From Puccinellia tenuiflora (lineage: Eukaryota > Streptophyta > Magnoliopsida > Poales > Poaceae): a DNA stretch of 64,000 bases. The stretch covers positions 186,001 through 250,000 of the forward strand of contig QRDG01000964.1 in assembly GCA_012064385.1 (NCBI GenBank). Reading direction: 5' to 3'. The translations under genes and the position numbers were made by a program. The notes beneath the pieces are model-generated. The model was given only the letters and a program-made list of their open reading frames with translations, was not told where the DNA came from and did not search any database. This document shows positions 29,738 through 40,733 of the stretch, piece by piece; the stretch's first letter is position 1, and each line of letters begins with the position of its first letter.

Positions 29738-30972
29738 AGTAGTAACAGTGATTTGATGGCAGCAGTAGAATAGTAACAGCAGTAGTAGAATATTGACAAC
29801 AATGATAACGGTAAAAGTAATGATTGTAAACAGCGGGATTAAAACACCGTAGGCATAGGGACAGATAGACGGGCGTTGCATGAATAAGATAGCTCATGAA
29901 ATGAACATAACTAAGCACGAAGCAAATAAACATATAAATAGCATCCAAGTATCAAACAATCATAGGCATGTATTCCTAAATTAGCCGTACGTGCTTGCAA
30001 TAAGAACTTGCGCGGCATCTTTTGTCCTGCCATCCGGTTTCAGCCGGGCCAATTAAGGAACAAATGGCAATTAAGGTGTTCCTTTTAATAGAACACCGGA
30101 TCAAAGCATTAACACACAATGAATACATGTAACCCTCGAGTCGCCAACCATTCCCATCGATGTCCCCGTTTCTTTCACTCGGGGTCTCCAGTTCCAGTTG
30201 ACAACAAGTGCATACAACTAGTAGATAGGATCCAAACAACAATTATACTCATGCAAACATAAGTGTTCAGATCTGAAAACATGGCACCCGGGCCCAAAGT
30301 GACAAGCATTAAGCATAACTAGTTGCACCAACGATGATTAACACAAATAGAGGATACTAGGCATCATGCCCTAACAATTTGGCATCGAATTACATAAGAA
30401 ATCTTATTCAATCCCTTCCATCACCTTGCCTACAGCAGGGAACTACTCACACATGGAGGGGGACGACACAGATGGTTGATGGAGAGGCATTGGCGGTGAC
30501 GATGGCGGCGATCTCCATTCCAGCAGGGTGCCGGAACAGCGATCCTAGACCCCGAATTTAGGGTTCGTGATGGCGGCAGAGCTCCGTAAGGTTTCTGGAA
30601 AAAGTGTTCGGGGGCTCGCGTTTTTAGGTCGAGAGGGCGCTTATAAGCAAAGGGAGGTTGAGAGACGAGGTCCCAGGGGCAGAGGCGGCCTCCTGCCGCG
30701 GCCTGCCCCCCCTGAGGTGGGACCCGCCCCTGCTCCTGGGGTGGCCCCCCCTCGCGGTCTTCTGGCTCCGTGGCTCTTTTCCCTCAAAAATACTTTTTAT
30801 AATTTTTCTGGAATTTTCCGCGAACTTCTGAACCCTGCACAAAAGAAAGGCACCAAATGCAATTCTGTTGAAAACAACGTCAGTTCGGGTTAGTTCCAAA
30901 CAAATTCATTAACAATCAGAGGCAAAACAATAGCAAAGTGTTTGGAAAAGTAGATACGTTTGCGACGTATCA
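29738..30972 (-). mobile_element. 3' LTR of Gypsy element B, outer end truncated
   Basis: Minus-strand start is TGATACGTCGCAAACGTATC (30972 leftward), preceded by a polypurine tract. It matches the interrupted 5' LTR at 45312-46027 plus 54569-55180. The last roughly 160 bp of the LTR (equivalent to 45312-45472) are missing at 29738, where an A-type LTR begins. Confidence 0.8.
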
Positions 30973-30973
30973 G

Positions 30974-30988
30974 CTCCCCCAAGCTTAG
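30974..30988 (-). other. Polypurine tract of element B
   Basis: CTAAGCTTGGGGGAG on the minus strand lies beside the inner edge of the 3' LTR, the expected place for the plus-strand primer. Confidence 0.75.
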
Positions 30989-32980
30989 CTCATTGCTTGT
31001 CCTCAAGCAATTCAGTTGACAAACTGGATGCGATAAAAGAAACTTTGACAAACACATTTGCTTCATTTAGAGCATAGGAGTTTAAATCATGATCAGTATT
31101 TTAATAAGCACAAGAGAGAAGTTACAAAAACAATAGAACTAAAGCAATCATGGGGACTTATGCAAAACTCACAATATGCTAACAAGTAATAATTTAAACA
31201 TGCAAAAAACAACACCAATGCAATGCATATAACTAGGCATGGTAAAGTGATCTCTCGCTTGCCCCTTTGTGGGGCAAAACATAAATGTAGGGCACCTCTT
31301 GAGACATTAAACGGTGACTAGATGTAAAGTTATCAGAATTGAGAAGTATCTCAAACATACTCCAATCATTAAAATTTTGGGACAAAGCGCGTTATACTCA
31401 GAATGACAACAATGCTCTATAAGATGGTGCTCAAAGAAGGATGACGACTCAACATAAATATAAAAAAGAAAGGCCCTTCGCAGAGGGAAGCAGGGATTAA
31501 TCATGTGCTAGAGCTTTTTATTTTTATAAGCGGAAGTAAAACAGTTTTGAGAGATGCATGCTTTTGTCAACGATTTCACACAGAGAGGCTATCTAGTCCC
31601 TCATAACAAGCAAGGCTTTTAGACTTGTGAGAGCAGCTGGTTTTTTATAGGAGCGAGTACGCTCCTCTTTCTCCTTGGTTTCACCACTGTCCAATGTTTG
31701 AGCTGATTTCTCAGATTTTGCATTGCGCGGAGGATAATGGTGAGTTCTATTTATATTTTGCTTAAGCTGCTCTCGGGTTGATTCAAGTGAAGACGTAATC
31801 CATCAACACCGGGTGAAAAGGGGGAAATGACCTTGCTTGTCACAAGTTATATCTAGCCCTCTACTGCTTCTTTATGAGCTAAAAACATAGACATAAAAAG
31901 AAACATTTTTTTGAATGATTTAATGGTAGCACATGACAAATTTACTTGGAATGGCGGTGAAATACCATATGTAGGAAGATATAGTGGACTCAAATGAAAT
32001 ACTTTGGCTTAAGGAAAACGGATGCACGGATGGACAAATACACCCAATGCAAATGGAGGCTAGCAAAAGACTCGGGAGCGACCGATCAAGAGCACTACTG
32101 TCATAATCATGCTTTGCGACAAAATTAATCAATGAATAAAGGATAAGAGTGATACTACAATTCTAAGCACAATAAACCGTCAAGGCTTAACAAACTTTAT
32201 GTTTAGTCTTTTACATGTGTGAACATGTGCCAAGTCAATCCAAATAAATCTTTTGGAGGAGGATCTCATTTTACCATACCATATTATAAACAATGCAAAA
32301 CATGCTCACGTCTACATGACAAATTATCCACTCTTAACAAGTTGAGGCTTAAGCATAGGAATCCATAAAAACTAAGTAATATCATCTACGCAACATTCTA
32401 CCATAGAAAATTAAAACATGAGAACGAGGATAAGGATATGTACAAAAATGAAAACAAATAGAGTTCATACCGAATTTCCTCATCAAATCCGCGTCGCCAA
32501 ATATCATCATTATTGCATAGACGCTTGCACAACCGAAAGATATGGAAATAATAAAAATGTGCAAGTGTCGTCACAAACACGGGTTGAACTCTGAAACAAC
32601 TACAAAACGAAGAAGACGAGAAAATATTTTTGTGTTTTTTTCGGATAGCGAAAGGAATAGCGCAGAAATAGAAGAGAAATCTTTTTGCTGTTTTCAATTT
32701 GGGAAGAAGCGACTAAAAACGAAGTAGAAAACAAACGAAAAAGAAACAAAAGAAAATATTTTTGGTCTTTTTGATTATAAGAAAGAAGAGGCAAACAAAG
32801 AGGAAATCTTTTTGGGTTTTTTGATTAATAAACAAAAAGAACAACTAAGGCGACTGAGCAAATTGAAAAGAGCAAAAAGAAAGCAAAAAGAAAACTAATG
32901 AATATACAAAGGAATAACGAAGACACCGACATATGATAATTGAGTGAACGAAATAAAAAGATGTCGGTGAGAAATACGTA
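30989..32980 (-). other. Non-coding internal 3' part of element B
   Basis: AT-rich; no polymerase or integrase motif on either strand. The stretch 32540-32900 is an AAGAAA/TTTTTCGG-type low-complexity run. Confidence 0.5.
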
Positions 32981-32995
32981 CTCCCCCAAGCTTAG
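32981..32995 (-). other. Second polypurine-tract-like site in element B
   Basis: Exact 15-base copy of the polypurine tract at 30974-30988, two kilobases inside the element and just downstream (minus strand) of the reading frame at 33020-33526. Confidence 0.55.
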
Positions 32996-33019
32996 GCCTT
33001 CGGCCTAAGTGGGATCCAT

Positions 33020-33526
33020 CTACCACGGCGGCGGCACGCCCCAGTTGGCGCCCGTCTGTGGCTGCCACTGCGAGTCCTGTGGCTCCTCCTCTGGCTCCTC
33101 TTCAGGGGCTAGTGATACAAGGTACTCATCCTGCACCTCCTCAGGAAACGAGTATCCGTCCCTAGCAGCAGAGTTAAACAAAACAGGAGCAGGCAATCTC
33201 ACAAAGCGAGGGTTATCCAAATCAAAACCAAATAACAATCTATACTGCAAGTTCTCCAAAGTGGAATCATAAGTGACATAGTGGTGAGCTTTCATTGCAG
33301 CAAGATTAAGCCTAATAAAATCCAACTCTAGATCATCCTCTCTAGGGTGATATGGATCATCATTGTAATTAAAGCTTTGCACAAAGATGTTAGTGAGCTT
33401 AAGATATTGGGGCATCTCCACTAATACAATATTTGTCAACGATGCATTAGTGACAAGACTAGTAAATTCATTATGTATACCTGCAGCTTGTAGAAATTCA
33501 TAACATGGGTATACCGATGAACGCAC
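33020..33526 (-). CDS. Unknown 168-residue ORF in the 3' half of element B
   Basis: The frame opens MRSSVYPCYEFLQAAGI and ends in an acidic and Gln/Trp/Pro-rich tail (APEEEPEEEPQDSQWQPQ ... PPPW). It lacks a zinc finger, membrane segment or enzyme motif. It lies where some Athila-like elements have an additional ORF after pol. It may be the C-terminal part of a longer ORF, since the upstream minus-strand sequence (33540-33690) also has coding-like words. Function unknown. Confidence 0.4.
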   Translation of the reverse strand: MRSSVYPCYEFLQAAGIHNEFTSLVTNASLTNIVLVEMPQYLKLTNIFVQSFNYNDDPYHPREDDLELDFIRLNLAAMKAHHYVTYDSTLENLQYRLLFGFDLDNPRFVRLPAPVLFNSAARDGYSFPEEVQDEYLVSLAPEEEPEEEPQDSQWQPQTGANWGVPPPW

Positions 33527-34465
33527 ATCCGTCTCTCAAGCAAGCACAATAACACCAAGTGGCTCCAAATCTTCATTATATGAGGGCCTCATTGGTGCAT
33601 TAGAACTTGACCCTCTCATTTCTCGTCGAGAAGAGGGCTCCTTCTTCTTAAAGATCCCACCTAAATTGAACTTAGGCATGTTCTTCCTTTTCTGAAAATT
33701 TTCAACAAACCTCATAAAACTTGAAAATAAAATATAGGAAGTGCATTAAACCATTCCTACAACTCAATATCAACTAGTACATGCATCAAATCCATCTAAC
33801 AAGCTACAAATCAAGCATGCAAGTTCATATTCAAAGTCATAAACAACAGCAAAATACTCAACTTATACAAAACCATTCAAAATTCTAATTGGAAGGGTGA
33901 AGGAGTCACATACCGGAGAGGATTTGCTCCAAATTTCAGCAAAAATAATGGGCTGAACAAAGAGATCAAAAATTCCAGCACCGGAGAGCAAGAGCTCGGG
34001 TTTGAACAATGGGGGATAATTTTTCGAGTGAAAGAGAGAGAGTGGGAGGAGACTCACCTGGTGGGGCCCTCCAGGGGACAGGGGCGGCCCCTGGCCGCGG
34101 CCTGGGTGCGACCTGCGGGTGGAACCCGCGTGTGCCCCTGGGGTGTCCCCCAGGTCAGCCCCCAGCACCACTGTGTCTCTTTAAAAATAATAAAATTCAT
34201 GTAATTTTTCTGGAATTTTTCGACAACTTTTCCCGAAGAACTTATAAGAGATTAAAATTAGGCTAATAAAACAGGAATTTGACATTTAAAAGGGACAAAC
34301 TAATCAAGAAATAAAAATTACAGAAAAATTAAAGATGAGCAATAGAAGAAAATTTAATGAATCTTGATATCTTTATTGCTAAAGTTGGTTTGTTAGCAAG
34401 GTTGATCAAGTCTTGCTACCACACAAATTTTATTTGACATAAATTATTCAATATTCAACAGACAA
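33527..34465 (-). other. Non-coding region between the 3' ORF and gag-protease of element B
   Basis: It contains a GC-rich patch (34010-34180) similar in words to the LTR patch at 30660-30780 (GGGGCGGCC, CCGCGGCCTG). No reverse transcriptase or integrase is present. It may be a remnant of another LTR leader. Confidence 0.4.
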
Positions 34466-36324
34466 TCAAGTTACCTCATATTGGATAGGAATTGTCCCAA
34501 TCATGAGGGTTTCATATTTTCTTGAATGTGTATGAACAGGACAATCAATAGTTCCAATCTTGATGGATTCAATATTCTCAATGGATTTCAAACCAATTGT
34601 GGTATCGATCTTCTTTGGAACGTACGCCGTGTGTTCTTTATCATCAACGTTAAAAGTAATTTTTCCTTTATTGCAATCAATAACAGCCCCTGCAGTATTA
34701 AGAAAAGGTCTCCCAAGAATAATAGACATATTATCATCTTCAGGCATTTCCAACACCACGAAGTCAGTTAGGATTAAACAGATAGCAACTTTAACAGGAA
34801 CATCCTCACAGATACCAATGGGCACAGCAGTGGACTTATCAACCATTTAAAGGGAAATATCAGTAGGAATAAGCTTATCCAATAAAAGTCTCTTATAAAT
34901 AGAAAATGGCATAACACTAACTCCTGCACCAAGATCACATAAAGCAGTTCTAACATAATTATTTTTAATGGAGCAAGGAATAGTAGGTATACCTGGATCA
35001 CCAAGCTTTTTAGGAATCTTGCCATGGAAAGAGTAATTAGCAAGCATAGTGGAGATTTCTTCATTAGGGATTTTTTTTTATTAGTGACAATGTCTTTCAT
35101 ATATTTTGAATAGGGAGGCAGCTTAATAGCATCTGTCAAAGGAATTTGCAAAAAGAGGGGCTTCATCCATTCACAGAATTTATTATAGTGTTCTTCTTCC
35201 TTAGCCTTCTGAGATTTAGATGGAAAAGGCATGGGTTTTTGCACCCATGGCTCTCTCTCTTTACCATGTTTTTTAGCAACAGGAGGTGCAGTCTCCTCCT
35301 CCTGTTCTTCAGGTTCATTAGTATCATTATCATGCTCATTACCACTTTCAGTTTCAGCATCTGAAATAGAGACAGCATTAGGATTATTACTTGTAGGTTC
35401 TTTATCAAGTTCCATATTACTAGCTTCTCCTAATTCTTTATGTTTCTCCTTTTTCTTTTTCTTTTTAGGGGAACTAGTAATATTATTTTCAACCAGTTGA
35501 GATTCTTGTTCAATTCTTTTAGGATGTCCCTCAGGATAAAGAGGATCTTGAGTAGAGATACCTCCTCTAGTTAAAACACCACAAGTTTGTTTACTACTTT
35601 GTGTAGGAATTCCAGCAAGCAGGTCTTTTTGCACTTTAGTAATTTGTTCAAGTTGAGTTTGGACCATATGAAAATGCTTAACAAGACCTTTAACATCATT
35701 AGCAGTTTTCTCCAAGACAGAATGAAATTTTTTAATAACCAGGGTGTTATCATTTAATTGTTCTTGAATTTGCATATTAAAATGAGTTTGTTTAACAATA
35801 AAGTTATCAAATTCATCCAAACACTGACTAGGAGGCTTACTATAAGGAATATCATTAACAGTAAAATTATGAAGAGAGTGTACCTCTACCATAGGTGGGT
35901 GAGTGGTAGGCTCACATAAAGTTTCAATTGGAGGTAAATTCTTCACATCTTCAGCTCTAATACCTTTTTCCTTAATAGATCTTTTGGCTTCTTGCATATC
36001 TTCTGGGTTTAGGAACAGCACTCCCCTTTTCTTCGGAGTTGGTAATGGAGGAGGTTCAGAAATGCTCCATTCATCATGATTTTTAGCAATCTTAGCCATT
36101 AGTTCTTCAGCTTCATCTACAGTCCTTTTCCTGAAAACACAACCAATACAACTATCTAGTATGTCCTAGATTCAACAGTTAGTCCATTATAAAATATATC
36201 AAGCAGTTCATTCTTCGGAATATCATGCCCTGGCCGAGCCCTGAGTAGTGATCCGAATCTCCCCTAAGCTTTAGGGAGATGCTCATCCTCCAATTGTCTG
36301 AAATTGAAAATTCTCTGAAAGCCT
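34466..36324 (-). pseudogene. gag-protease of element B, 3' part
   Basis: Minus-strand continuation of the Gag whose 5' part is at 44419-45240. It has the C-terminal Gag region (RIFNFRQLEDEHLPKA), a long Lys/Glu-rich linker (KKKKKKEKHKELGE), and an aspartic protease with CDLGAGVSVMPFSIYKRL and ILGRPFLNTAGAVIDC. Damage: a frame change in a run of T at about 35070-35080 (A-run on the coding strand), stops near 36170-36260, and a TAA at 34847-34849 just before MVDKSTAVP. No reverse transcriptase follows; after VT at 34466 the frame stops. Confidence 0.78.
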
Positions 36325-36339
36325 CACTACAAGAAATAT

Positions 36340-36540
36340 GCTCGTTTATGACTTTTTGATAATGACCATGGAAAAATTGGTCATAGATTTATGACCAATT
36401 TGAATCACTTGGTCGTAAGCTGTTTTGGAGGGTACGAACCCAAAATTATAACGACCAAATTTTTCAGAAAGGTCATAGCCTCATTGCATGAATTGGTCAT
36501 AATTCAGACGACACTAGCCTACCACAGTTTTTCTAGCCGA
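36340..36540. repeat. Left subterminal ATGACC repeats of the 8.1-kb CACTA
   Basis: ATGACCAATT, TATAACGACCAAA, TTGGTCATA and complements are repeated about ten times in both orientations. The right end (about 44140-44400) has the same motifs, with facing pairs that can fold. Confidence 0.75.
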
Positions 36541-36951
36541 TTACGACCAATTTAAATAGTCATTTGAATTAGTTGACAGCCAACTCAGCAGTCTTGCCTA
36601 CATGTCACTGCTTAGGTGTCAATTTTGTTTATGCTTAGGTGTCAATTTTGTTTATGTGTCACTACTTAGGTGTTAATTTTGTTTATGTGTCACTGTTAAG
36701 CCGTGATTTTAAACTCACTGGCATGTGGGACCCACGAGTATGACATGTGGGTCACGCCATCCCGCCTGACATGTGGGACCTACTCCACCCCACCAGACAT
36801 GTGGCTCCCTACCCCACCCCGCATGACATATGGGTCCCGCCTCACACCTCGTGACAAGGCACAGGACACTCCTAATGTGCGGGGTCGTCAGGACCCGCAC
36901 CTGATGGGCGGGACCCGCCATGGTGCCTCCCGCTCCAACGAATTATCGAGT

Positions 36952-37031
36952 AAAAAGTGAGAGTCCAGGGATCGAACCCAAGACCTCGGACTACGCCTGC
37001 GCACAACAGACCATCCGGCCACAAAGCTCTT
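36952..37031 (-). ncRNA. tRNA-like Pol III unit candidate
   Basis: On the minus strand, an A-box-like TGGCCGGATGG (37021-37011), then a B box GGTTCGATCC (36978-36969), 32 bases apart as in tRNA genes, then TTTTT (36956-36952), a Pol III stop. The T-loop GTTCGATCC is canonical, but the T stem pairs poorly and I cannot close a full acceptor stem. It could be a decayed tRNA gene, the head of a tRNA-derived SINE, or chance. No SINE tail is evident. Confidence 0.4.
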
Positions 37032-37259
37032 GATGCTTGATGTGCCCTCCACAAATATTTAACCTTTATGCGTGCTACTGGGCCTGGGCCTAGGTGAGTG
37101 AGGCCACCTATTTTTTCTTTCAGCTTTTCCACTTGCCGAGTGGGCTGTTTCGAGTGGGCCGATGCGCTGTGGGAAATGGGCCGATCAACTTGGATCCACT
37201 GCATTGCTGGGCTGGCCAGATCGGCTACTTCTTTTTTCTCTCTTTTCTTGTAAAGTAAA

Positions 37260-37539
37260 ACTTTTGATTTCAAATTTAAATTTCAACCAAATAAAAATTT
37301 TAGACAAACCATTTCCAAGATATTTAACATATTACAAGTTTTATAATTTTCCTCAAAACTAGTTCACGTATAATTAAACATTGTGAAGGATTTTCATTTT
37401 TTTGATTTTTTTTTGAATATATGCCGATTTCAAAATGCAATCAAAATTGATGACACGACTGTTGTCAGTCAGGGGGTTGAATCTTGTGAAACTCTTGGTG
37501 TATCTCTGATAAAATAGATACTTATGTACCTAAAAATGA
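37260..37539. other. AT-rich spacer before the tandem array
   Basis: It contains an eroded partial unit of the array that follows (GCCGATTTCAAAATGC, GACACGAC-GTT). No gene. Confidence 0.4.
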
Positions 37540-40330
37540 TTTTTTTTTTCAAAAAATCATGAGCAAACTACGAAGCACCTGTAGTTCAAATTTTACCCGG
37601 TTCCGGCTGAATCGGCAGAAGTTTGTCTTTAAAACTTGTTGACACACAACCATTGGGTTATTTGTTCATAAAATATGGTCTAATATTTTTATAAATTGGT
37701 GTGGTTCAAATGTGCAACATAGTTTCGGTAGGTGCTTCACAAAACAACCCATTTTTTCACTCAAAAAATGAAAAAGGATTTTTTTAGTAATGAAAAGGAA
37801 AACTTTCTTCAGCCACATTGTCATCCATTCTACGAAACACGTGTAGTTCAAATTTAACCCGGTTCCAACTTAATTGCCAGAAGTTTGTCTTTTTTACTAG
37901 AGGTAGATGAAAACCTATTGACACACAACCATTTGGTTATTTGTTCATAAAATATGGTCTAATATTTTTAAAAATTGGTGTGGTTCAAATTTGCAACATA
38001 GTTTTGGTAGGTGCTTCACAAAATAACCGATTTGTGGGACTCGAAAAAAGAAATATGATTTTTTTGTGTAACAAAATTAAAAAATTTATTCGGCAACATT
38101 ATTATCCATCACAAGATGAACCCCTGTGCACAATATGAGGTCATTTTAACAAACTATTCCATGAATCTGGTCATAACATTCGTCATTTGGCCCGAAAGGC
38201 ATGAATCTTCGTTCATAGTAGCTAATTTCTGAGAACACTTTTTCACGATATTTTCTGTATTACAAGTTTATTATTTTTCCTCAAAACTAAGTCACATATA
38301 ATGACACATTGCGAAAGATTTCGAATTTTTTAATTTGTTTTGAATTCTTTATGCCGGTTTCAAAATGCGCTCAAAATTGACGACACAACCGTTCTTAGTC
38401 AGGTGTTGAATCTTGCAAATCTATTGGTATATATATGATAAAATAGATAGTTATGTACATAAAAATGATTTTTTCAAAAATTCAGGAGCAATATACGAAG
38501 CACTTGTAGTTCAAATATAACCCGGTTCCAACTAAATCGCCAGAAGTTTGTCTTTTTTACTAGAGGTAGATGAAAACCTATTGAAACACAAACATTTGGT
38601 TATTTGTGCATTAAATATGGTCTAATATTTTTATAAATTGTTGTGGTTCAAATTTGTAACATATTTTTGGTAGATGCTTCACAAAACAACCCATTTTCGA
38701 CACTCGGAAAATGAGAAATGATTTTTTGTGTAACGAAAATGAAAACTTTCTTCGGCAACATTGTTCTCCATTCCAAGATGCACGCTTGTATATAATATGG
38801 ACAATTTAAACAAATTATGCCATGAATGTCATCATAACATTCGTCATTTGGCCTGAAAGTCATGAATCTTCGTTCATGGCAGCTCATTTCTGAGAACACT
38901 TTTTCAAGATATTTGCCGTATTCCAAGTTTCTTATTTTTCCTCAAAACTAAGTCACATATAATGACACATTGCGAAGGATTTCCATTATTTTGATTTTTT
39001 TTGAATTCTTTATGCCGATTTCAAAATACGGTCAAAATTGACGACACGACCGTTCTTAGCTAGGGGTTGAATCTTGCAAAACTATTGGTGTATATATGAT
39101 AAAATAGATAGTTGTGCACCTAAAAATGATTTTTTCAAAAAATCAAAAGTAAACTAGGAGGTAGCTGTAGTTCAAATTTGACCCGGTTCCAATCGAATCG
39201 GCATAAATTTGTCTTTTTTATGAGAGGTATATAGATACCTTTTGAAACACAAACATTTGGTTATTTGTGTATTAAATATAGTCTAATATATTTATAAATT
39301 GCTGTGGTTCAAATTTGTAACATATTTTTGGTAGATGCTTCACAAAACAACCCATTTTCGACACTCGGAAAATAAGAAATAATTTTTTGTGTAACGAAAA
39401 TGAAAACTTTCTTCGGCAACATTGTTCTCCATTCCAAGATGCACGCTTTTATATAATATGGACATATTTAAACAAACTATGCCATGAATGTCATCATAAC
39501 ATTCGTCATTTGGCCTGAAAGTCATGAATCTTCGTTCATGGCAGATCATTTCTGAGAACACTTTTTCAAGATATTTGCGTATTTCAAGTTTCTTATTTTT
39601 CCTCAAAACTAAGTCACATATAATGACACATTGCGAAGGATTTCCATTATTTTGATTTTTTCGAATTCTTTATGCCGATTTCAAAATACGGTAAAAATTG
39701 ACGACACGACCGTTTTCTTTTTTATGAGAAGTAGATGAAAAACTCTTGACACACAACCATTTGGTTATTTGTACATAAAATATGGTCTAATATTTTTAGA
39801 AATTGGTGTTGATCAAATTTGCAACATAGGTTTGGTAGGTGCTTCACAAAACAACCCTTTTCTGCACTTGAAAAATGAAAAATGAATTTTTTATATAACG
39901 AAAATGAAAACATTCTTAGGAAACAATGTTCTCCATTACAAGATGCACGCCTGTGCACAATATGGGCACATTTGAATAAATTATGCCATGAATGTTGCCA
40001 TAACATTCGTTATTTGGCCCGAAAGGCATGAATCTTTGTACATGATAGCTCATTTCCGAGAACACCTTTTCAAGATATTTACTGTATTCCAACTTTATTA
40101 TTTTTTTGTCAAAACTTGGTCACGTATAATGACACATAGCAAAGGATTTTGATTTTTTTTGTTTTTTCTGAATTCTTTATGCTGATTTCAAAATGCGATC
40201 ACATTTAACGACACGACCGTTCGTAGCTACTCGTGTTTAGTCTTGCGAAACTATTGGTGTATCTCTCATAAAATAGTTACTTTTGTACCTAAAAATAATT
40301 TTTTTTCAAAAAAGCATGAGAAAACTACGA
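37540..40330. repeat. Tandem array, unit about 660 bp, inside the 8.1-kb CACTA
   Basis: Landmarks repeat in fixed order: CACAACCATTTGGTTATTTG, TATGGTCTAATATTTTT, GGTAGGTGCTTCACAAAAC, CATTGTTCTCCATTCCAAGA, GAACACTTTTTCAAGATATT, TGCCGATTTCAAAAT. The TATGGTCTAATATTTTT landmark recurs at about 37673, 37962, 38617, 39277 and 39782; the spacings of about 655-660 are full units and the 289 and 505 spacings are units with internal deletions. A weaker copy continues to about 40680. No shared frame; minus-strand frames in it are by-products. Confidence 0.75.
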
Positions 40331-40733
40331 AGCACGTGTAGTTCAAATTTGACTCGTTTTGTGCCGAATCTGCAAAAAACCGTTTAATTGGGTGAAAATA
40401 GGTAGAAAATTCATAAATGTATAAAATATAGGTAATAATCTGTAAATGTGCTCTACTTTGAGGAAAAATAGAGTGGTGCCATTTTGCACTATATTCTTGG
40501 TAGCCGCTTCACAAAACCCTCGTTTTAAGCACTTAGAAAATGAATAATGGATTTTCTTTGCAAACATGTTGGAATCTCCATTTGGCAACATTTGTGTTAT
40601 TTCAAGTCTTTTTCTATGAACTATGTCACATATAATGACACAATACACCGGTTTAAATAGTTTTTGAATTTTTTTACGGTGTTTTTAAAATCTGGTCAAA
40701 ACCGAATCTGAACCCCACCAATGAGATGCAAGA

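Noticed and set aside
37162..40648. Several 60-100 codon frames in the tandem array
   Set aside because: They recur with the repeat unit and carry stops in sister units.
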